This document shows, one piece after another, positions 50,968 through 59,654 of a stretch of DNA of 64,000 nucleotides. The DNA comes from Deltaproteobacteria bacterium (GTDB lineage Bacteria; Myxococcota_A; UBA9160; UBA4427): positions 124,001 to 188,000 of the forward strand of contig JAJDAN010000013.1 in NCBI GenBank assembly GCA_029261855.1, given 5' to 3'. Below the pieces are notes generated by a model. It was not told the origin of the DNA and ran no database searches. It was given only the letters and a program-made list of their open reading frames with translations. The number at the start of each line of letters is the position of its first letter. Position 1 is the stretch's first letter. Both the position numbers and the translations under genes were made by a program.

Positions 50968-51897
50968 ATGAATCGAACGCTTCGTTGGCCGGTGGTGGCG
51001 ACGGCGCTGATCTGTGGCGTCGCAATCATCGCCTGCGGAATCTATGCGGCCTGGCTCGAGCCCGCGGAAGCCGGCCCCGATTTTCCCGTGCAGGGCGAGT
51101 ATGCGAACGAGGGCAGTGGCGCCCAGGTGATCGCCCTCGGCGGAGGATCGTTTCACCTCGTGCGACTCGCAGGCGGGCTTCCGGGCGCGGGCTGGGACGG
51201 CCGCACGCGAAGCGAGAGCGCCGGCGAGCGCGACCCCGAGGCCGACATCGTGCGCTTCGACGACGGGAGTCGGATCGAGGACGGCGTGCTCCGGATCGGC
51301 GACGCCACCCTGACCAAGATCGACCGCAAGAGTCCCAGCTTGGGTGAGCCGCCTCCGCCGGGTGCCATCGTGGTCTTCCGCAACGGTCAGGGCCGGGTCC
51401 AGGGACAGGCGGACTCCCGCGGCCTGCTCGGTGTCCCCGCGACCAGCGAGGACAGCTTCCAGGATGCGCGCATCCACATCGAGTTCCGCACGCCCTTCAT
51501 GCCGAGCGCCACCGGCCAGGCCCGTGCCAACAGCGGCGTCTACGTGCAGAACCGCTACGAAGTGCAGATCCTCGATTCGTTCGGGCTCACGGGTGAATGG
51601 AACGAGGCCGGTGGCGTCTACAAGGTGGCGAAGCCGCGTATCAACATGGCCTACCCCCCGCTCGCCTGGCAGACCTACGACATCGACTTCCGTGCCGCAC
51701 GCTTCGACGCCGCGGGAGAGCGAAGCGAGCCCGCGCGAATGACCGTCCGCCACAACGGCGTCCTCATCCACGAAGACCTCGAGCTACCCGGCCCCACCGG
51801 AGCCGGAAACGACGAAACTCCGGAACCAGGTCCCCTCTACCTCCAAAACCACGGAGACCCGGTCTACTTCCAGAACATCTGGGTCCAGCCAAGCTAG
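50968..51897 (+). CDS. DUF1080 domain (3-keto-disaccharide hydrolase-like) exported protein
   Basis: A 309-residue protein with an N-terminal membrane/signal segment (VVATALICGVAIIACGIYAAW). The DUF1080 beta-sandwich is recognisable by DARIHIEFRTPFMPSATGQARANSGVYVQNRYEVQILDSFG, MAYPPLAWQTYDIDFRA and LQNHGDPVYFQNIWVQP. Recent work links the family to 3-keto-glycoside hydrolysis; here a periplasmic role beside the cytochrome/propeller lipoprotein is a reasonable inference. It starts 13 bp after the previous stop. The 3' end runs into 26-bp tandem repeats. Confidence 0.84.
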   Translation: MNRTLRWPVVATALICGVAIIACGIYAAWLEPAEAGPDFPVQGEYANEGSGAQVIALGGGSFHLVRLAGGLPGAGWDGRTRSESAGERDPEADIVRFDDGSRIEDGVLRIGDATLTKIDRKSPSLGEPPPPGAIVVFRNGQGRVQGQADSRGLLGVPATSEDSFQDARIHIEFRTPFMPSATGQARANSGVYVQNRYEVQILDSFGLTGEWNEAGGVYKVAKPRINMAYPPLAWQTYDIDFRAARFDAAGERSEPARMTVRHNGVLIHEDLELPGPTGAGNDETPEPGPLYLQNHGDPVYFQNIWVQPS

Positions 51898-51920
51898 CGA
51901 GCCCGAAGGGCAAGAAGCTG

Positions 51921-52016
51921 CGCGAAGCCCGAAGGGCGAGCACCCCGACGCAGCCCGCAGAGCGAGCCCCCAGACGCAGCCCGTAGGGCGAGCCCCTAGA
52001 CGCAGCCCGTAGGGCG
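51921..52016. repeat. ~26-bp tandem repeat after the DUF1080 gene
   Basis: Three near-identical 26-bp units start at 51949, 51975 and 52001 (partial), of the form CGCAGCCCGTAGGGCGAGCC followed by CCTAGA. A more degenerate unit precedes at about 51921. They lie directly before copy 2 of the ~100-bp dispersed element. Confidence 0.75.
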
Positions 52017-52114
52017 CGGGTCGAGGGGAGGGCAAGCGACGACTGGCAGTATGCAAGCAGCTCGCGAAAGAACAACCCGGAAAAGTGGGAGGAGCGGCGC
52101 TCCCCTCGACCCGC
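52016..52114 (+). repeat. Dispersed ~100-bp element with terminal inverted repeats, copy 2
   Basis: The same element as at 21257-21358, inverted relative to it. Ends are GCGGGTCGAGGGGAG and its complement; interior segments GGGCAAGCGACGACT and AAAAGTGGGAGGAGCG match copy 1. It too lies between a + strand gene end and the 3' end of an AMP-forming ligase gene. Confidence 0.75.
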
Positions 52115-52130
52115 GCCCCTGGCAACAAGC

Positions 52131-52162
52131 CCGTGGCAACAAGCGCGTGGTGGCAACAAGCC
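52131..52162. repeat. Short repeat GGCAACAAGC
   Basis: Three imperfect copies of GTGGCAACAAGC between the dispersed element and the ligase stop. Confidence 0.6.
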
Positions 52163-52163
52163 G

Positions 52164-53867
52164 CTAGCCGAGAAGCGTTTCCTTCAACTCCCGCTTCAGG
52201 AACTTCCCGTTCGCGTTGCGGGGAAGGTCCTCGTCCATGAACCAGAACCGCTCGGGCACCTTGAAGCCCGCGATCCGCTCCGCCACGAACTTCCGCAGGT
52301 CGTCTTCGTCCACGTGCTCGCCGGGCTTCAGCACCACCGCCGCACCGGGCACCTCGCCGAAGCGGTCATGCGGAACCGCGAACACCGCCGTCTCCTTCAC
52401 CGCAGGGTGGTCGAAGATCGCCGCCTCGACTTCCGCGCAGTAGATGTTCTCGCCGCCGCGCAGCACCATGTCCTTGGCGCGATCGACGATGGCGATGAAG
52501 CCGTCCTCGTCGAGAACGGCGAGGTCGCCCGTGCGGAACCAGCCACCCGGGAACGCCTCGGCGGTGGCCTCGGGCTTGTTGAGGTAGCCGCGCACGTTGT
52601 TCGGCCCCTTCACCACCAGCTCTCCCACGGTGTTCGCGGGAAGCTCGTTGCCCTGCTCGTCGAGGATCCTCGCTTCCACCACCGGAAGCGGCGGTCCCAC
52701 GGTCTGGGGCTTCGCGACGAAGAAGTCGCCAGAGTTCACGGAGATCACGCCGCAGGTTTCCGTCAGGCCGTAGCCCGTGCCGGGCCTCCCCTTCGAGAGC
52801 TTCTTCTCGATCTTGTCGACGAGGTCCGGCTGCACGGCGGCGCCGCCGCCGCCGAGGCTGCTGAGGGTGGACGTGTCGCGGGTCGCGAAGTCCGGGTGCT
52901 CGACGAGCTCGCGAGACATCATCGGGACGCCCGTGAAGACGCTGACCCGTTCTCGCTCGATGGTCTCGAGGGCTTCGCCGGCGTTCCACTTGTACATCAG
53001 GATGATGCGCCCGCCCTGGGCGGTGATCGGATGCAGACAGCAGTTGCAGCCGGTCACGTGGAACAGGGGTACTGCCAGCAGGGCCGTCGCCTTTGCGGGC
53101 GCCGCGGGTGCGGCGTCCTCGGCGGCTGTGGACTTGTGATTCTTGCGCGCGACGGTCATCACCGTGGTCCCGAAGGCGAGGTTGAGCAGGTTGCTCACCA
53201 CGCCGCGGTGGGTCATGACTGCGCCCTTCGGAAAGCCCGTCGTACCGGACGTGTAGAAGATGCAGACGTCGTGTTCCGGCTCGATGTCCATGGCGGGCAG
53301 GCCGCGGGCGGGGGTCGACGTGAGCTCCTCCCAGCGTGTGGCCGGCACCGGCAGGTCGTCCGGAGCGCGTACGACGACGATCTCGAAGTCCGTCTCCGCG
53401 CGCACCGCTTCCAGGTGCGGGATCACGGTGTTCAGCCGCTCGATGTCGCAGATCAGCAGCTTCGGCGTCGAGTCCTTCAGCCCGTATTCCATCTCCGGAC
53501 CCGTCCACCAGGCGTTCATTCCGACTGCGGTCGCGCCGATGGAGATCGTCGCCCAGTAGGCGAGGCACCATTCGGGGTAGTTGCGCATGGCAATGGCGAC
53601 CCGGTCGCCCCGTGCCACGCCGCGGGCGACGAGGGCAGCGGCGACGGAGTCCACGATCTCATGAGCGCGCGTGTAGCTGAGACGCTCGTCGCCGAAGAGC
53701 AGGTATTCGGCGTCGCCATGGGCCCGTGACGATTCCCAGATGGCGCGCAGGGACGGCGGCGCCGCGTCGTAGGTCCGCATCGGGATTCCGGCGACGTCGC
53801 GGGTCGTATACGCGAAGGGTGCGCCGGGAGCGGTCAGCTGTTGCCAGGCGGTCTTGAGGTCTTCCAT
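52164..53867 (-). CDS. AMP-dependent synthetase/ligase (acyl-CoA ligase)
   Basis: A 567-residue ANL enzyme. The P-loop motif is FYTSGTTGFPKGAVMTH, A5 is GYGLTETCGV, A7 is GWFRTGDLAVLDE with RAKDMVLRGGENIYCAEVE, and the catalytic Lys is in RNANGKFLKREL. It has an unusual polar insertion near residue 245 (KNHKSTAAEDAAPAAPAKAT) in the loop before the adenylation helix. Likely an acid:CoA ligase, perhaps for a bulky ring or side-chain acid. The gene is divergent from the sulfatase, with a purine-repeat tract (53891-53954) between them. Confidence 0.88.
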   Translation of the reverse strand: MEDLKTAWQQLTAPGAPFAYTTRDVAGIPMRTYDAAPPSLRAIWESSRAHGDAEYLLFGDERLSYTRAHEIVDSVAAALVARGVARGDRVAIAMRNYPEWCLAYWATISIGATAVGMNAWWTGPEMEYGLKDSTPKLLICDIERLNTVIPHLEAVRAETDFEIVVVRAPDDLPVPATRWEELTSTPARGLPAMDIEPEHDVCIFYTSGTTGFPKGAVMTHRGVVSNLLNLAFGTTVMTVARKNHKSTAAEDAAPAAPAKATALLAVPLFHVTGCNCCLHPITAQGGRIILMYKWNAGEALETIERERVSVFTGVPMMSRELVEHPDFATRDTSTLSSLGGGGAAVQPDLVDKIEKKLSKGRPGTGYGLTETCGVISVNSGDFFVAKPQTVGPPLPVVEARILDEQGNELPANTVGELVVKGPNNVRGYLNKPEATAEAFPGGWFRTGDLAVLDEDGFIAIVDRAKDMVLRGGENIYCAEVEAAIFDHPAVKETAVFAVPHDRFGEVPGAAVVLKPGEHVDEDDLRKFVAERIAGFKVPERFWFMDEDLPRNANGKFLKRELKETLLG

Positions 53868-53890
53868 TCGGTGAGTCAGTCCCTGGGTAT

Positions 53891-53954
53891 GGAGGAGAGG
53901 TGAGAGGAGGTGAGAGGAGAGGTGAGAGGAGGTGAGAGGCGAGGTGAGAGGAGA
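53891..53954. repeat. Purine-rich GAGAGGAGGT tandem repeat
   Basis: Imperfect repeats of GAGAGGAGGT/GAGAGGTGA over about 64 bp upstream of the ligase start, in the gap shared with the sulfatase gene. Strand-asymmetric G/A tracts can adopt non-B structure and could influence either promoter. Confidence 0.8.
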
Positions 53955-54059
53955 TCGCGAGAGCAGATGTCCGCGTCGAAGTGAAGAGGAACGAGGTGAT
54001 GCGAATCGGGTCCGATAGACTAACCCGCCTCGGGGGCCGACGACGAGGGGGGATTCGGG

Positions 54060-55745
54060 TTGTACCGATACGGCTTGTCTGTGTCTCTGGCTGCTTTTCT
54101 CTCGCTCGGAGTCGCGGCGGCGCCCGCGCGAGCGGCCGGTCCGCCGAATCTGGTGCTCATCGTCGCCGAGGATCTGAGCGCACGGATCGGCGCCTTCGGT
54201 GACCCCGTCGCGCGGACACCCAATCTCGACCGGCTGGCCAGCCAGGGAGTCCGCTTCCCGAACGTGTTCACGACCGCCGGCGTGTGCGCGCCGAGTCGCG
54301 CGGCCCTGATCACCGGTGTCCACCAGATCGCGATCGGCGGCCAACACATGCGCACCTCCACCCGACCCGCTGGCGCCTATCGCGCGGTGCCGCCGCCCGA
54401 CGTCAAGGCGTTCCCCGAGTTGCTGCGCGGCGGCGGCTACTACACGTCGGTGAACGAGAAGCTCGACTATCAGTTCAGCGGCGTCTTTACCGGGTCCGGC
54501 CCCTTCACCATCTGGGACGCGGAGGGGGGCGAGGAAGGGAACGAAGACGCGTGGCGCGGACGTCCGGAGGGCGCCCCGTTCTTCGCGATGTTCAATCTGA
54601 TGGAGACTCACGAGAGCGGCGTGTTCGCGCCCCTCGGCAGCTGGCCCCACAGCGCCTTGCACTTCCTGATGCAGGTCGTGCGCGCTTGGCAGTTCGGCGT
54701 GCCGGACCCGCGCACGACGCCCGACGAAGTGAGCGTGCCGAGCTACTGGCCGGATACGGAGACGGTGCGGACCGACCTCGCGCGGCACTACGACAACGTC
54801 GAGCAGATGGACGCCCACGTCGGCCGCATCCTCGATCGCCTCGAGGCGGACGGCCTGACCGACTCGACCATCGTCGTGTGGACGACGGACCACGGAGACG
54901 GCCTGCCGCGTGCCAAGCGCGAGCTGTACGACTCGGGCATCCGCGTGCCGATGATCGTGCGTTGGCCTGCGGCCCTGCGGCCAGCGGGGCGGCGTCCGGG
55001 CGACGTGGATCCTTCGCTGATCAGCTTCGTCGATCTGGCTCCGACCCTGCTCGAGTGGGCGGGCGTCGTGCCGCCGGACGTCCGCGACGGCCGCAGTCTG
55101 GCCCAGCTGGCCCAGGACCCCCGTCGCCACGTCTTTGCGTCACGGGACCGGGTGGGCGAAATTCTCGATCGGCAACGGGCAGTTCGGAGCGCACGCTTCA
55201 AGTACATCCGCAGCTGGGTGCCCGAGCAGCCGGGTGGGCACCGACTGGCCTTCCGCGACAACCTCGACATGATGCGAGAGCTGTGGGCGCTGCACGAAGC
55301 CGGCGCTCTCGACGCGCGTCAGCGCATCTGGTTCGAGCCGCCCGGGCGCGAGAGGTTGTTCGACGTCGTTGCAGACCCGGAAGAGCTGAACGATCTCGCC
55401 CAGGACCCGGCGTCGGCCGCCGACCTCGCGCGCATGCGCGCGGTGCTCGAGGCATGGCTCGCGCAGACGGACGACTGGAGCGAGACGCCCGAAGACGACA
55501 TGGTACAGCGGTTCCAGCCCGACGGTGTGGCGCCGGTTACCGCCGCCCCTCGTTTCGAAGCAGAAGCGGGTCGCCTCGCGATCCGCTCCGAGACCGAGGG
55601 CGCATCCATCGGCGTCCGGATCGCGGACGGGCCATGGCGCCTCTACACCGCGCCCTTCGTCGTCGCGCCGGGCACGCCGGTGGTCGCGAAGGCCGTCCGC
55701 TACGGCTGGGACGAGAGCGGGGAAGCAGGCGTCGTCGCGCCCTGA
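54060..55745 (+). CDS. Secreted sulfatase (type I, formylglycine)
   Basis: A 561-residue sulfatase starting at TTG (GAGGGGGGA upstream). The signal peptide ends near ARAAG. The formylglycine motif is CAPSRAALITG with Cys76; calcium residues include the opening Asp in AEDLSARIGAFG and TTDHGDGLPRAK. Sulfatase maturation by an FGE-type enzyme would be needed, and no such gene is in the window. The C-terminal ~90 residues (GASIGVRIADGPWRLYTAPF) look like an additional beta-domain. A role in degrading sulfated polysaccharide or a steroid sulfate is possible. Confidence 0.86.
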   Translation: MYRYGLSVSLAAFLSLGVAAAPARAAGPPNLVLIVAEDLSARIGAFGDPVARTPNLDRLASQGVRFPNVFTTAGVCAPSRAALITGVHQIAIGGQHMRTSTRPAGAYRAVPPPDVKAFPELLRGGGYYTSVNEKLDYQFSGVFTGSGPFTIWDAEGGEEGNEDAWRGRPEGAPFFAMFNLMETHESGVFAPLGSWPHSALHFLMQVVRAWQFGVPDPRTTPDEVSVPSYWPDTETVRTDLARHYDNVEQMDAHVGRILDRLEADGLTDSTIVVWTTDHGDGLPRAKRELYDSGIRVPMIVRWPAALRPAGRRPGDVDPSLISFVDLAPTLLEWAGVVPPDVRDGRSLAQLAQDPRRHVFASRDRVGEILDRQRAVRSARFKYIRSWVPEQPGGHRLAFRDNLDMMRELWALHEAGALDARQRIWFEPPGRERLFDVVADPEELNDLAQDPASAADLARMRAVLEAWLAQTDDWSETPEDDMVQRFQPDGVAPVTAAPRFEAEAGRLAIRSETEGASIGVRIADGPWRLYTAPFVVAPGTPVVAKAVRYGWDESGEAGVVAP

Positions 55746-56383
55746 GCGCGTCGCGTGGCGCGGCGATGTCCCTCGAAGCCGTGGACGAGCAGTCCCACCA
55801 CGAGAAGCAGCAAGCCCAGTACGAGGCGCGGGTCGCCGAGATGCATCCACGGGTCGATGGGAAAGGCCACGGTCTTCTTCATCGAAGCGATCTTGAACTC
55901 GTGCGAGTCCCCGAAAGCCGGGTTCGTCGCGATCTCCATCATGTCGCGCCGGCTGCGGTACCGCATGACGGCGCCGGTCGACCACTGCCTGGCTCCCTCG
56001 ATCCCGAAGGCATCGAGGGCCACCGCCGCAGCCTGGCCGAAGACGACCGGGTGGCACGCTCGCGAGAACAGTGCCGGGTACATGTAGGTCATGTACCGGT
56101 CGAGAACCTGCTGCGCGCTTTCTCCGGGCGAGACCCCTTCGATCTGAAGAGGCGGCTCGCGCATCTCGATGACGTTGACCATGGCGAAGTCGTCGCCCGT
56201 GTCACTTGCGAGGAAGTCCCGCAGCCCGGCGATCTCGTCGGCAGAGCGTCCGCGTTCTTGCAGGATCCCGACGTAGTGGGCGATCTCGTCGTCGGACAGT
56301 GGGCCTCCGAAGGACGTGTACCACGCGAAGAACGCGAGGTAGAGCACGAGCAGAACGCTCCATACGACCGTGGGCAGGCTCAT
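55700..56383 (-). CDS. Hypothetical membrane protein, two helices
   Basis: A 227-residue protein. One membrane helix is at the N-terminus (VVWSVLLVLYLAFFAWYTSF) and one near the C-terminus (PRLVLGLLLLVVGLLVHGF). The middle carries a soluble domain with HYVGILQERGRSADEIAGL and MVNVIEMREPP, which resembles dimeric ferredoxin-like alpha-beta (DUF1330/EthD-like) folds. Two further segments (ALDAFGIEGARQWSTGAVMRY, MMEIATNPAF) support that fold. It lies 23 bp downstream of the SDR gene on the same strand and overlaps the sulfatase gene tail-to-tail by 46 bp. Confidence 0.6.
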   Translation of the reverse strand: MSLPTVVWSVLLVLYLAFFAWYTSFGGPLSDDEIAHYVGILQERGRSADEIAGLRDFLASDTGDDFAMVNVIEMREPPLQIEGVSPGESAQQVLDRYMTYMYPALFSRACHPVVFGQAAAVALDAFGIEGARQWSTGAVMRYRSRRDMMEIATNPAFGDSHEFKIASMKKTVAFPIDPWMHLGDPRLVLGLLLLVVGLLVHGFEGHRRATRRAQGATTPASPLSSQP

Positions 56384-56406
56384 CGCTTCGGTTCTCCTCG
56401 GTTCTG

Positions 56407-57180
56407 TCAGTTGCGCATGTAGGCGCCGCTCGCCACGTTGACGATCTCGCCGGTGATGTGGCGCGACCGGTCCGAGGCCAGGAAGGCGACGGTCTCGGCC
56501 ACGCTGTCTGCGGTGGCATGCTCTCCGAGCGGTGTCTCGCGCAGCAGACGCTCGGCGATCTCGGGGTTGTCGTCGATGAACTTCGTGCCCGTCACGACGC
56601 CCATGGACACGGTGTTGCAGCGGATGCCGTGGGGCCCGCCCTCGTGGGCGCAGGACCGGGTGAGCACGTTCAGTCCACCCTTCGTGATCGCGTAGGCGCC
56701 CTCGCGCCCGAAGCCGCCGACGTCCGGCGCATAGCTGCTGATGTTCACGATGGCGCCGCCTCCGGCGTCGCGCATGAGCCGCATGACTGCGCGGCACAGG
56801 TACCAGGGGCCGGACAGATTGACGGCGAGGGATCGGTCCCAGTCGGCGGGTTCGTAGTCGAAGATGGGCCCCACCACGTTGAGGGCCGCGTTGTTGACCA
56901 GGATCTGTACGGGGCCGAGCCGTTGGCGCACCGTGTCCACGACGGAGTCGATCGCCGCACGATCCCCGGCATCGAGGGGCAGCCCGAGCACCTCCGTGCC
57001 GGGGTGGTCGCGGGCGATGGCCTCGGCGATCTCCCGGGTCCGGCGCGCATGGATGTCGGTGACCACGACCCGGGCGCCGCCGGCGGCCAGGCGTCGCGCC
57101 ACGGCCTGACCGAGCCCACGGCCCGCAGCCGCCGTGACGAGGGCGACGCGGCCGGCAAACTCGCTGGGGTCGACCTGCAT
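56407..57180 (-). CDS. SDR family oxidoreductase (FabG-like)
   Basis: A 257-residue classical SDR. It carries VTAAAGRGLGQAVARRLAAGG (the glycine-rich loop), VNNAALNVVG, catalytic Ser in NISSYAP, YAITKGG and GEIVNVASGAYM. ATG 57180 has CGGGAGG upstream. The hypothetical two-helix gene follows after 23 bp. It is divergent from the FAD oxidoreductase gene, whose upstream region carries the ECF41-type promoter. Confidence 0.88.
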   Translation of the reverse strand: MQVDPSEFAGRVALVTAAAGRGLGQAVARRLAAGGARVVVTDIHARRTREIAEAIARDHPGTEVLGLPLDAGDRAAIDSVVDTVRQRLGPVQILVNNAALNVVGPIFDYEPADWDRSLAVNLSGPWYLCRAVMRLMRDAGGGAIVNISSYAPDVGGFGREGAYAITKGGLNVLTRSCAHEGGPHGIRCNTVSMGVVTGTKFIDDNPEIAERLLRETPLGEHATADSVAETVAFLASDRSRHITGEIVNVASGAYMRN

Positions 57181-57241
57181 GCGGATCCCGCCTCCCGGAG
57201 AACCGCGAGGGTACACTGGCAGACACACGCTGCCCGCGGGG

Positions 57242-57268
57242 TGTCACATTTCCGGACCGCCGATCGTG
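57242..57268 (+). promoter_or_regulatory. Predicted ECF41-type promoter
   Basis: TGTCACA at 57242-57248 is followed after 16 bp by CGTG at 57265-57268, matching the TGTCACA/CGTC pattern reported for ECF41 sigma factors apart from the last base. It precedes the oxidoreductase-sigma operon (ATG 57306). Confidence 0.65.
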
Positions 57269-57305
57269 AACCTGGGTGAACCCAACCAAAAGCAGGAGAT
57301 CCCAG

Positions 57306-58637
57306 ATGACGAGTTCCCAGCAGTTGCACGTCGTGGTCGTCGGCGGCGGCATCGCCGGCCTGAGCGCCGCAATCTTTGCCGCGCGGGCCGGTGTCGAAGT
57401 CACGTTGCTCGAGGCGGTGTCCGAGCTCGGAGGACGATCCCGCACCCGCGACGAGGACGGCTTCCGCTTCAACATGGGTCCGCATGCCCTCTACCGGAAC
57501 GGTCCCGCGGCAGCCGTGCTGAACGAGATCGGTGTGAAGCCCGCCGGGACTGCGCCCGAGCTCGCCGGTGCTCTCGCCTGGTGCGAGGGAGGGCTCCACA
57601 CCCTACCGGGCGGGCCGCTGTCGTTGATGACGACCAGCCTGATCGGCGCGCGCGACAAGTTGACCCTGGGCGCCCTGCTGGCGCGCTTTCCCAAGCTCGA
57701 CCCGACGCCCTGGAACGGGCGCAGCCTGACCGAATTCCTGAAGGAGACGTTCGCGAGCGCGCGGCTGCGCGACGTGTTCGCCGCGCTGGTCCGGCTGTCG
57801 AGCTACGCCAACGCGCCGGACGCGATGAGTGCGGGGATGGCCATCGCTCAGGTTCAGGGCGCCCTCGGCAACGGCGTCATCTATCTCGACGGCGGCTGGC
57901 AGTCGATGGTGACCCTGCTGGGGGAGGCGGCGGAGAAGGCGGGCGTTCGAATCCGGTCGGGCGTGCGCGTCCGGGCCATCGAGGATCCTGTCTCCCAGTC
58001 TGGCCGGTCGCTGAGCGTGCGTTTGCGCGACGACACCTCCATCGCCGCGGACGGTGTCGTGCTGGCGTTGGGCCCCGGCGAGGCCAGCGCGCTCGTCGAC
58101 GGCGGGACCGATCCGGTGCTGTCCCAGCACGCCGAGCGATCGCTGCCGGTACGGGCTGCCTGCCTGGACGTCGGGTTGTCCCGCTTGCCGTCGCCCAAGC
58201 GGACCTTTGCCCTCGGCATCGACGAGTCGACCTACGTCTCGCTGCACTCGCGCGCGGCCCAGGGCATGACACCCGGGGGTGGCGCGATCTTTCAGCTGGC
58301 GCGCTACCTGGCGCCGGACGAGAAGCCCGATCGCACCGAGATCGAAGTCCAGCTCGAGCGACAGCTCGACGCGATGCAGCCCGGGTGGCGCGACGTCGCG
58401 TGCGCGAAGAAGCTGCTGCTCGATGTGCGCGTCGCCCACGCCCTGCCCACCGCCGAAATGGGCGGTCTGGCGGGACGCCCCCGGGTCGATGCGCTCGAGG
58501 CGACGCGCCCCGGATTGTCGCTCGCGGGTGATTGGGTCGGGCCCACCGGTTGGTTGGTGGACGCGGCATTCGCGAGCGGTCGTGACGCGGGCCGCGCAGC
58601 GGCCCACCGTGCACGGCAGGTGCGCCAGGATGGTTGA
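57306..58637 (+). CDS. NAD(P)/FAD-dependent amine-oxidase/phytoene desaturase-type oxidoreductase
   Basis: A 443-residue flavoprotein. The FAD loop is VVVVGGGIAGLSAA at residues 9-22 with LLEAVSELGGRSRT. LDGGWQSMVTLL is in the substrate/FAD part, and GLSLAGDWVGPTGWLVDAAFASGRDAG is the C-terminal FAD-contact signature of protoporphyrinogen oxidase- and desaturase-like enzymes. AGGAGAT before ATG 57306 sets the start. It overlaps the sigma-factor gene by 8 nt. Oxidoreductases are a known partner type for ECF41 sigma factors, and a matching promoter lies upstream. Confidence 0.86.
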   Translation: MTSSQQLHVVVVGGGIAGLSAAIFAARAGVEVTLLEAVSELGGRSRTRDEDGFRFNMGPHALYRNGPAAAVLNEIGVKPAGTAPELAGALAWCEGGLHTLPGGPLSLMTTSLIGARDKLTLGALLARFPKLDPTPWNGRSLTEFLKETFASARLRDVFAALVRLSSYANAPDAMSAGMAIAQVQGALGNGVIYLDGGWQSMVTLLGEAAEKAGVRIRSGVRVRAIEDPVSQSGRSLSVRLRDDTSIAADGVVLALGPGEASALVDGGTDPVLSQHAERSLPVRAACLDVGLSRLPSPKRTFALGIDESTYVSLHSRAAQGMTPGGGAIFQLARYLAPDEKPDRTEIEVQLERQLDAMQPGWRDVACAKKLLLDVRVAHALPTAEMGGLAGRPRVDALEATRPGLSLAGDWVGPTGWLVDAAFASGRDAGRAAAHRARQVRQDG

Positions 58638-59610
58638 GGCGTCCGGCCGGGTGGCGCCGGCGCCGCCCGGCCTGGAGACGGTCTTCCGCGACGAGCGGGG
58701 CCATCTCTTCGGCGTGCTCTATCGGCTCACGGGATCGACGGCAGACGCCGAGGATCTCGTGCAGAGCACGTTCGAGCGCGCCCTCGAACGACCGCCGGCA
58801 GACACCGCCCGACCCTGGCGACCGTGGCTCGTGCGCGTCGCCGTCAACCTCGGCCGCGATCACCTGCGACGACGGCGCCGTCGGGACTACGACGGCCCGT
58901 GGTTGCCGGCACCCCTGGAGACTCCGGACGGCGAGCTGCCCTTCGGCGTGCCCGAGCCGGTGAGCACCCAGGGGCGCTACGAGCTGATGGAGAGCGTCTC
59001 GTACGCGTTTCTGCTCGCACTCGAGCGTCTCACCCCGACCCAGCGCGCGGTGCTGCTGCTGCGGGACGTCTTCGAGTACGACGGCCGCGAGACGGCAGAG
59101 CTGCTCGGCCTGTCGGAAGCGGGTGCGCGCCAGCATCTGCGACGGGCGCGCCGCGCCATGGACGACTACGACAGCACGCGACAGCAACGCGCAAGGCACG
59201 GTCCGCTCGCGCTCGGGCAGGAGGCCGTCCAGCAGATCCTCGCGCGCTTCCTCGCTGCCATCGCAGCCGGAGACCCGAAACAGGTAGAGGAGTTGCTGGC
59301 GGAGGACGTCGTGCTCGAGACCGACGCTGGCGGCGAGTATCACGCGGCGCGCATTCCCGTCGTGGGTCGCAACAAGGTCGCGCGCTTCTACGTGAACATC
59401 TCGCGCCTCTCGGGCCCCCCGCGCCCTTCGATCCGCCTGCTGAACGGCGAGCCCGCGGTGGTCCTCGACATCATCGATCCGAAGCCGGGCATCTCGCCGC
59501 GGGTCGCGACGATGGCGACCCTGGACGAGGCCGGGCGCTTGAAGCGGATCTACAGCGTGCTGGCCACGCGCAAGCTGGATGGCATCGCGCCCGCGGAAGC
59601 GGGCGGCTGA
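58630..59610 (+). CDS. ECF-type sigma factor with SnoaL-like C-terminal domain (ECF41-like)
   Basis: A 326-residue sigma factor. Region 2 includes LFGVLYRLTGSTADAEDLVQSTFERAL and region 4 has LTPTQRAVLLLRDVFEYDGRETAELLGLSEAGARQHLRRAR. After about residue 190 a SnoaL/NTF2-like domain follows (ILARFLAAIAAGDPKQVEELLAEDVV, DAGGEYHAAR, VGRNKVARFYV). This fused regulatory domain defines the ECF41 family; DAGGE takes the place of the DGGGK motif. It is coupled with the FAD oxidoreductase, has no anti-sigma neighbour, and probably drives the promoter at 57242. Confidence 0.88.
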   Translation: MVEASGRVAPAPPGLETVFRDERGHLFGVLYRLTGSTADAEDLVQSTFERALERPPADTARPWRPWLVRVAVNLGRDHLRRRRRRDYDGPWLPAPLETPDGELPFGVPEPVSTQGRYELMESVSYAFLLALERLTPTQRAVLLLRDVFEYDGRETAELLGLSEAGARQHLRRARRAMDDYDSTRQQRARHGPLALGQEAVQQILARFLAAIAAGDPKQVEELLAEDVVLETDAGGEYHAARIPVVGRNKVARFYVNISRLSGPPRPSIRLLNGEPAVVLDIIDPKPGISPRVATMATLDEAGRLKRIYSVLATRKLDGIAPAEAGG

Positions 59611-59654
59611 CGCGAGTCCGCGAGGCGCGGCGACCCCGGTATCATGCTTCGCCG

